From Hypsibius dujardini (taxonomy: Eukaryota; Tardigrada; Eutardigrada; Parachela; Hypsibiidae), in assembly GCA_001579985.1 (NCBI GenBank), contig LRSR01006160.1, positions 1 through 30,050 on the forward strand: 30,050 nucleotides of DNA, in the 5' to 3' direction. The notes below the pieces were generated by a model. The model saw nothing but the letters and a program-made list of their open reading frames with translations, was not told the origin of the DNA and did no database searches. Numbering within the stretch: position 1 is the first letter of the stretch; every line of letters begins with the position of its first letter. Both the position numbers and the translations under genes were made by a program. Below are positions 25,576 to 30,050 of this stretch, piece after piece.

Positions 25576-25724
25576 TGCCAAGAGGCGAAACAAAATTGAA
25601 TGATGCAAAAAGCAAATGACACTCTCGTGAACACACCTCTGTTTCCTTGGCCTTTAGGCCCCTGTGCTTGAACGGGTAGTGAAGACCCCTGGAAACGTGC
25701 AAGTCACGCCTCTGCGCCCCACCT

Positions 25725-25874
25725 TGAAACCATTGAGCTTAAATTAATTATGGCTCAATGAAACTATTGAGCTAAAATTAATTATGGCTTAATGAAACTA
25801 TTGAGCTAAAATTAATTATGGCTCAATGAAACTATTGAGCTAAAATTAATCATTGCTCCATGAAACTATTGAGC
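25725..25874. repeat. 34-bp hairpin-forming tandem repeat, right arm
   Basis: Inverted counterpart of the left array: four 34-bp units plus a partial one, ending 56 bp from the element end, exactly the distance on the left. Units carry the same 7-bp stem hairpin with few changes. Confidence 0.92.
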
Positions 25875-25932
25875 AAAAATTATTTCATTGAGCAAAAATT
25901 CAAAAACCTTCTGACACGGCGGGCGCTCCATA

Positions 25933-26820
25933 AAACAAAAGTTGTATTTCAAAACATTTTGATAAAATAATCAGGATACTTTGAGTTGAGTTTATATATG
26001 GTTTCAATTAGACACATTTTTCGGAAAAGTGTAATTATAATTAAAATTAATTTTGAATAAATTAACTTCCTCCAACTCTGTAGGAATAAATAATAAAGTA
26101 AATAAAACAGTGTATTCAATTTCAATTTACAAAAACACAAGTTTTAATTGCGATCAAGAAACGGATCAGGGATATTAAACTCAATTTTACATAAAGATAA
26201 CTTTTTTGTCCTCAAAATGACTTCAGTTTTAATTTAGAATCGCACTTCAATGAAAATATTTGCCCTCTGACAGAACCAATGTACGTGATCAATACTTAGT
26301 CACGTTTATGCTTATACAAGTCTTTATGTCAGTACATGTACGTGCAAATGGTATGAGCTACATGTGCCTTAGTTCTGATGGATAGGGACGAGGTACATAA
26401 GTACATTCCAGTTGTAGCAAACTTGTATTCGTACCTATTATTGTTTGTACCTAGGTACAAAAGTACATAGGTACAGCTCTTACTCACAGGCACCGACCGT
26501 AGTGCTTGTCAGATGTACCGTACTTGTCAGCTTGTGCCTAGGTAGCTTATGTGGCTAGGTAGGAGGTAAATAGGTGCAGAATATCTTGTGCAGCTGTTTT
26601 AAGCTTGCTGCAAAACTGCCTAATAGTCCCGCACCATTGAATATCTGTTTCAAGTCCGCCGGAAAGTGCAAAGCATGTGTTGGGAGCCTCAAACCGGTCT
26701 TAGTGCTTCTCAACGAACCCTCACGCAAAATCCATGGGGTGTTCCCAAGAATTTTAACACTTTTGGCAGCCATTTGTTTATTGGCTTTTCTCCTATTGTG
26801 CGACTCATTTCACCTTGGAC
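25933..26820. other. Upstream region of the GPCR, with palindromic GTAC-rich tract
   Basis: The first 350 bp are AT-rich. From about 26280 to 26570 the words GTAC, GTACCTA and TAGGTAC recur many times, including the palindrome GTACCTAGGTAC near 26448. Open frames on both strands at 26555-26837 overlap each other and have no domain. The GPCR promoter should lie here; no TATA box can be named. Confidence 0.4.
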
Positions 26821-27843
26821 ATGATGATGCCTCTTAACAATAGCTCCCTTGTAAACGTCTCTGACACTAATTTCACCCTTGCCTCGTTATCAATGCCAAG
26901 TTCCACACCTATCCTCTTCCAAATTGTATCGTATCTCCGCATACCAGTCATCCTGATTGGAGTCCTAGCCAACATTGAAATCCTCATAACATTCATCCGT
27001 CGTCCTTGCCTCATTACACCCTTCACCATTCACATCCTCAACCTAGCAGTCATTAACCTCTTCACTGCCGCGCTGTACGAACCGTTTGCTATTGCACGTT
27101 ACTTTTACCGCGAAATTTCCGTCGGCAACAGAGGTCTATGCGGACTTGTAAAGTACTGTCAATGGACGACGGGAATAATGGCTCGCCTTCAGCATTGTCT
27201 GATCTGCTTTGACCGATGGCTCGCCATTATTTTCCCTATTTGGTACCGACAGAAGAAGGTCAGCTTTGGAGTTAAGGCAACTTTGCTGGCCCTTTTGTAT
27301 CATCACATTTGGTACCTCCCGTTGTTCATCACAGACCTGGCACAAGGCATAGTCACCCCCACGACCGATTGTGGGTTTACCTTGGTGCTGCCGCAGTACC
27401 AGACTGTAGTTCGTTTCACCACGACGTACATCCCCATTACGCTGATGTTCGTCAGTTATCCCCCTTTGTTCTATTACATTTTGAAACGGATACAAATCGT
27501 TGACCCATCTCTCAGTCTTCATTCTGGACGGCAGGGCCAGCAACGAGGCCGAGAATTACGCATGACAATGTGCTTGCTCGTAATATATTTTATTTTTATT
27601 GTACCAGTCCTTATTACCCCTATTTTATATGGTACACATCCATCAATTGTCAATGATTATTTTGCCATAACGGAAATGTTGGCGCGGGTATTATACGTGG
27701 TTGAACCGTGTTTGAACCTTATTTTTATGCCAGGTATCCGGGAAGAGGTGAAACTCCACATTCGCCATCTGGTCGGAGGATGCTTTGCAAAACCACAGCG
27801 AAATTTGCGGCGAAGCATCAATCTTATTTTAAGCTCTAAATAG
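26821..27843 (+). CDS. Rhodopsin-like (class A) G-protein-coupled receptor, intronless
   Basis: A 340-residue open frame starts at the first ATG of an ATG triplet. The N-terminus carries N-glycosylation sites (N6/N7, N12, N17). Seven hydrophobic segments lie at about 36-59, 66-89, 107-130, 151-174, 196-222, 249-270 and 280-304. Cys107 at the top of TM3 and Cys184 in loop 2 can form the usual disulfide. FDRWLAIIFP (DRY position 131-133) ends TM3; P205 in TM5 and P262 in TM6 are at the expected places. Atypical points: Asn79 replaces the TM2 Asp, no Trp precedes the TM6 Pro, and the NPxxY motif is EPCLNL (295-300). An IREEVKLHI helix 8 follows. It should signal through G proteins at the plasma membrane; the ligand is unknown. 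It resembles lineage-expanded orphan receptors of invertebrates. No introns are seen, and the frame is intact. Confidence 0.9.
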   Translation: MMMPLNNSSLVNVSDTNFTLASLSMPSSTPILFQIVSYLRIPVILIGVLANIEILITFIRRPCLITPFTIHILNLAVINLFTAALYEPFAIARYFYREISVGNRGLCGLVKYCQWTTGIMARLQHCLICFDRWLAIIFPIWYRQKKVSFGVKATLLALLYHHIWYLPLFITDLAQGIVTPTTDCGFTLVLPQYQTVVRFTTTYIPITLMFVSYPPLFYYILKRIQIVDPSLSLHSGRQGQQRGRELRMTMCLLVIYFIFIVPVLITPILYGTHPSIVNDYFAITEMLARVLYVVEPCLNLIFMPGIREEVKLHIRHLVGGCFAKPQRNLRRSINLILSSK

Positions 27844-29163
27844 TTTATTCTTTCAACTGGGTACATGATATTTTACTTCAGATGGGTTGGCTGCCTGTAG
27901 CGGGAAATGCTTTTCTTGTATGCATATGACAAGACCAATTAAGACAGACAAAAGAACAAATCTAGTTGAACAATACGTGAAAACTCACTTTCGCTGTCGA
28001 ATGAAGGAAGGACAAACATCGAATAATATTTGTTCTAAGGTTTTTCGTTCTGGTACTCACCTCCTGCAGTATTTCCATTCCTCCCAATCTTAGTATTTTG
28101 GTCTTTATTTGTAATTTCAGTACCATTGTATTTTGTAAGAATCCATTTGCATTTGGTCGTCTAAAATCCCGAATATACCAAAAGACACAATGCAAATAGT
28201 TTCTGAATTTTGAAGTTTTAACCGCTTCGGCGTTGTGGAGTCAAAATAAGACAGATCAACACTAAGTGACTGTGCAGAATATCTTAGTACCAGTAAGTGC
28301 CGGGCTTGCCTCATAAATATTACAGCCATTGTGTCCAGAGCACCTAACAATATTCATACATTTTATCGTCAATCATAACATTCAGGCTCACATGCTTAAT
28401 AAAACATGGACGCATATGTCTAAATGTTGGCTGACGAAATGCAAATGACAGTTTTGCTCAGTTCTTCTTCGGATCACTCGCCTGCACTCGTCGATTTGCC
28501 CTGGATTTAATGGAAGTTATCAAAATTGCATATACTAATAACGATGCCATTAAATGTGCTAATAATATGTCTAGAGTGCAACAGTAAACTCATCATAATT
28601 TAAATAACATAAAGGGATAGTCGGCAAAAATGTGACCTCTAAAATGTGCATGCTTACTGACAGCCGTCAATAGCAATAATGTTTTACAAGCTATCGCTCG
28701 CGCTCCGCGCTCGCAAAAGCCGCAAAATTGATGTTTCTTTCGAAGCATTTGGAGCAGTAGTTTTCTCGCTTGAGAAATCTCAATGCATAACAAGCCGTAT
28801 TCTAGCGGGTATTTAACCATTTAACTCTGTTAATATAACTGTTAATGTCCATGTTGATACCTGTGTTACTATCTGTGAATGTATTTCTGTGTCAGTGTCT
28901 GTGTCTGTGCCAGTGTCTGTATCTCAGGTTTTTGTTACTGTATGGGTTTGGTTCAGGGTTTAGGTCTACCAGAGATACCAGAACCCAAAGAGCGACCCTC
29001 AAAGTAACCGAGGCACAGCTGTACCCTATACAGTGTGGTTGTTGTCAGTGAACTATGGTAGTTGGACTTTGAACCCTAGTGCGTAGTTTAACTTTCCCTA
29101 CCACGCAGTAAAAACCCTTTTTCTTACCATTTTCCCGATAATGTTCTGAGTTTCTGAAAATGA
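27844..29163. other. Downstream region of the GPCR, no supported gene
   Basis: Short open frames on both strands overlap and have no domain. A GTGTCTGTGTCTGTGC-type simple repeat lies at about 28890-28925. No strong polyadenylation signal directly follows the receptor stop. Confidence 0.4.
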
Positions 29164-29466
29164 ATGCCTATTGGGCCCCCTACAATGAATGTCATAAAGT
29201 TCTATCCAGAAATTGGGAAGGACTTTCGAGAAGATAACGGCAGTTATGCATTTGTGGTAGGTACTCACTTTAGGAATTATAGTATCATGATAAGAAACAT
29301 TTCAGTCGACCAAAAATGCGTCACAGGAGAGCGACTATTGTACATGGGATCAACAAAAATACAGTTGGGCGTGTCCATTGTTGGAGACTGGTGTGCAGTT
29401 TCAGCTTTATATGAGGCCGACTCAGGACTTACGGCACAGCATCGTACAGTATTTCAACTTCCATAG
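29164..29466 (+). CDS. Hypothetical 100-residue open frame or exon
   Basis: Open from ATG 29164 to TAG 29464-29466. The protein has a mixed, non-repetitive composition (GSYAFVVGTHFRNYSIMI, GVSIVGDWCAVSALYEADSG) with alternating hydrophobic residues, as in a beta-rich domain, and two Cys. I do not recognise it. A possible splice donor (GTGGTAG/GTACTC) lies inside at about 29259. Being only 100 codons, it could be a chance frame. Confidence 0.25.
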   Translation: MPIGPPTMNVIKFYPEIGKDFREDNGSYAFVVGTHFRNYSIMIRNISVDQKCVTGERLLYMGSTKIQLGVSIVGDWCAVSALYEADSGLTAQHRTVFQLP

Positions 29467-29848
29467 GCTGCCCTTTCATATTTCCACCCTCATAAGGCAA
29501 GCATAACCGCAAGAAAAGCCGGGTGACGAAGGACACAATGCATTCCCTGCCCCTCTCATGTCTTCCGGGTCCACCCTGCCCACCCTGCCCAACCTGTTTA
29601 CACTGTTCGCCCTATTTGCTCTGTCTGAGCTAATGGACTCACCAAATTAACTGGTTACCCGACCCGTGTGTCTGAACCATTGGTCTTTTTGTGTCGTGCT
29701 TTCTTCTCAATCAGCTAAAATTAGTCCTAACCATCCGACCCGTCTAAAAAGTCAATGACCAGCTCGAGGGCGGATCTTTCAAGCGCACTAGTGACCAGTC
29801 TTGAGAATGGTTAATGGTCAGCAAAATATTTGGCAGGACATTATTGTA
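29467..29848. other. Non-coding spacer, nothing recognised
   Basis: Contains a short CCACCCTGCCC repeat near 29571-29591. No gene is visible. Confidence 0.35.
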
Positions 29849-30042
29849 CTGCCACGATTTTAAGGGTGGGTGTTTTGCCCTACAAGGAAATTACCGACCC
29901 CCCGGTCCAAATTGTGTTCACTGGTTTCACTGCACTTTTGACGGGCCGAGGTCGGCCGTTGATGAACGGAAGTGAATCCGTGACGTCACATACAGTTTCT
30001 CAAGGGTGGGCGGGGCTAAACCCACCCTTAAAGTTTTGGCAG
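29849..30042. mobile_element. 194-bp MITE-like element with about 30-bp inverted termini and TA flanks
   Basis: The left end CTGCCACGATTTTAAGGGTG (29849-) and the right end, complement CTGCCAAAACTTTAAGGGTG (-30042), match with few changes over about 30 bp and are flanked by TA (29847-29848, 30043-30044). There is no coding content. The terminal sequence differs from the other TA-flanked elements in the window, so it represents another family. Confidence 0.7.
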
Positions 30043-30050
30043 TACAGTAC

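Larger units (their letters stand above)
24161..25622. other. Element interior, right part: direct repeats and simple repeats, no gene seen
   Basis: A direct repeat of about 40 bp (GTAGGGCGCYCTARAATACAC core) occurs at about 24390-24431 and 24840-24882. An (ACAG)n tract lies at 24937-24962. A TCA/CAGT-rich simple repeat is at 25470-25575, directly after a 10-base G run. No domain-bearing open frame was found. Confidence 0.5.
21857..25930. mobile_element. 4074-bp foldback-like element with 308-bp terminal inverted repeats and TA flanks
   Basis: The ends TGGAGCGCCCGCCGTGTCA (21857-) and its complement (-25930) start inverted repeats of about 308 bp (21857-22164 and 25623-25930) with roughly 85-90 percent identity by eye. 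A TA flanks each side (21855-21856, 25931-25932). Each arm has an outer 56-bp part, an array of four 34-bp repeats, and an inner GC-richer part containing GGGGCGCAGAGGCGTGACTT. The interior lacks any recognised transposase; it contains a decayed STPR-like coding region and assorted simple repeats. Long, internally repeated inverted termini recall foldback elements, while the TA flanks recall Tc1/mariner-like insertion; the superfamily is undetermined. Confidence 0.85.

Noticed and set aside
26555-26837. Overlapping open frames just before the GPCR as a small gene
   Set aside because: Open on both strands, no domain, and no support for choosing either frame.
27136-27543. Minus-strand open frame within the GPCR
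   Set aside because: Antisense shadow of a well-supported receptor gene.

Overview
This window looks like nuclear DNA of an invertebrate animal. Reasons: genes with spliceosomal introns, a rhodopsin-like G-protein-coupled receptor, a receptor-type signal peptide joined to an ANF-receptor-like domain, hAT and Polinton-type mobile DNA, many microsatellites and minisatellites, and low gene density with AT-rich spacers. The style of the two receptor genes would fit an ecdysozoan such as a tardigrade, but that is a weak inference from memory; nothing here fixes the species.

Layout, left to right. (1) 1-264, minus strand: first coding exon of a receptor, cut by the window edge. (2) 572-925: a 354-bp MITE flanked by TA. 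(3) 1041-1765: a diverged palindrome of about 720 bp. (4) 3293-3770: remnant of a rhodopsin-like GPCR exon with frameshifts. (5) 4490-5115: AT-rich, quasi-palindromic repeat DNA. (6) 5160-6950: broken coding-like sequence of uncertain nature. (7) 6974-7054 and 7228-7565: a microsatellite and a decayed minisatellite. (8) 7570-11740: mostly unassigned, with a 165-bp hairpin at 10188-10352. (9) 11740-19610, minus strand: an almost full-length but dead protein-primed family B DNA polymerase of the Polinton/Maverick (adintovirus-like) type, split by (10) a complete 4287-bp hAT transposon at 13770-18056 with a perfect 8-bp target-site duplication. (11) 20260-20624: an unassigned coding-like block. 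(12) 21061-21315: a 67-bp minisatellite. (13) 21857-25930: a 4074-bp element with 308-bp inverted termini, each holding four 34-bp hairpin-forming repeats; inside it is a broken gene for exact 23-residue (STPR-like) repeats. (14) 26821-27843: an intact single-exon GPCR. (15) 29849-30042: a second TA-flanked MITE-like element.

The genes do not form a pathway. The window is best read as two host receptor genes (left edge, and 26.8-27.8 kb) plus one receptor fossil, separated by layers of mobile DNA. The order of events can be partly read: a Polinton-type element settled first, a hAT transposon later jumped into its polymerase gene, and both then decayed. The hAT transposase can be followed through five exons in one frame, but it has lost a catalytic Asp and carries one nonsense codon.
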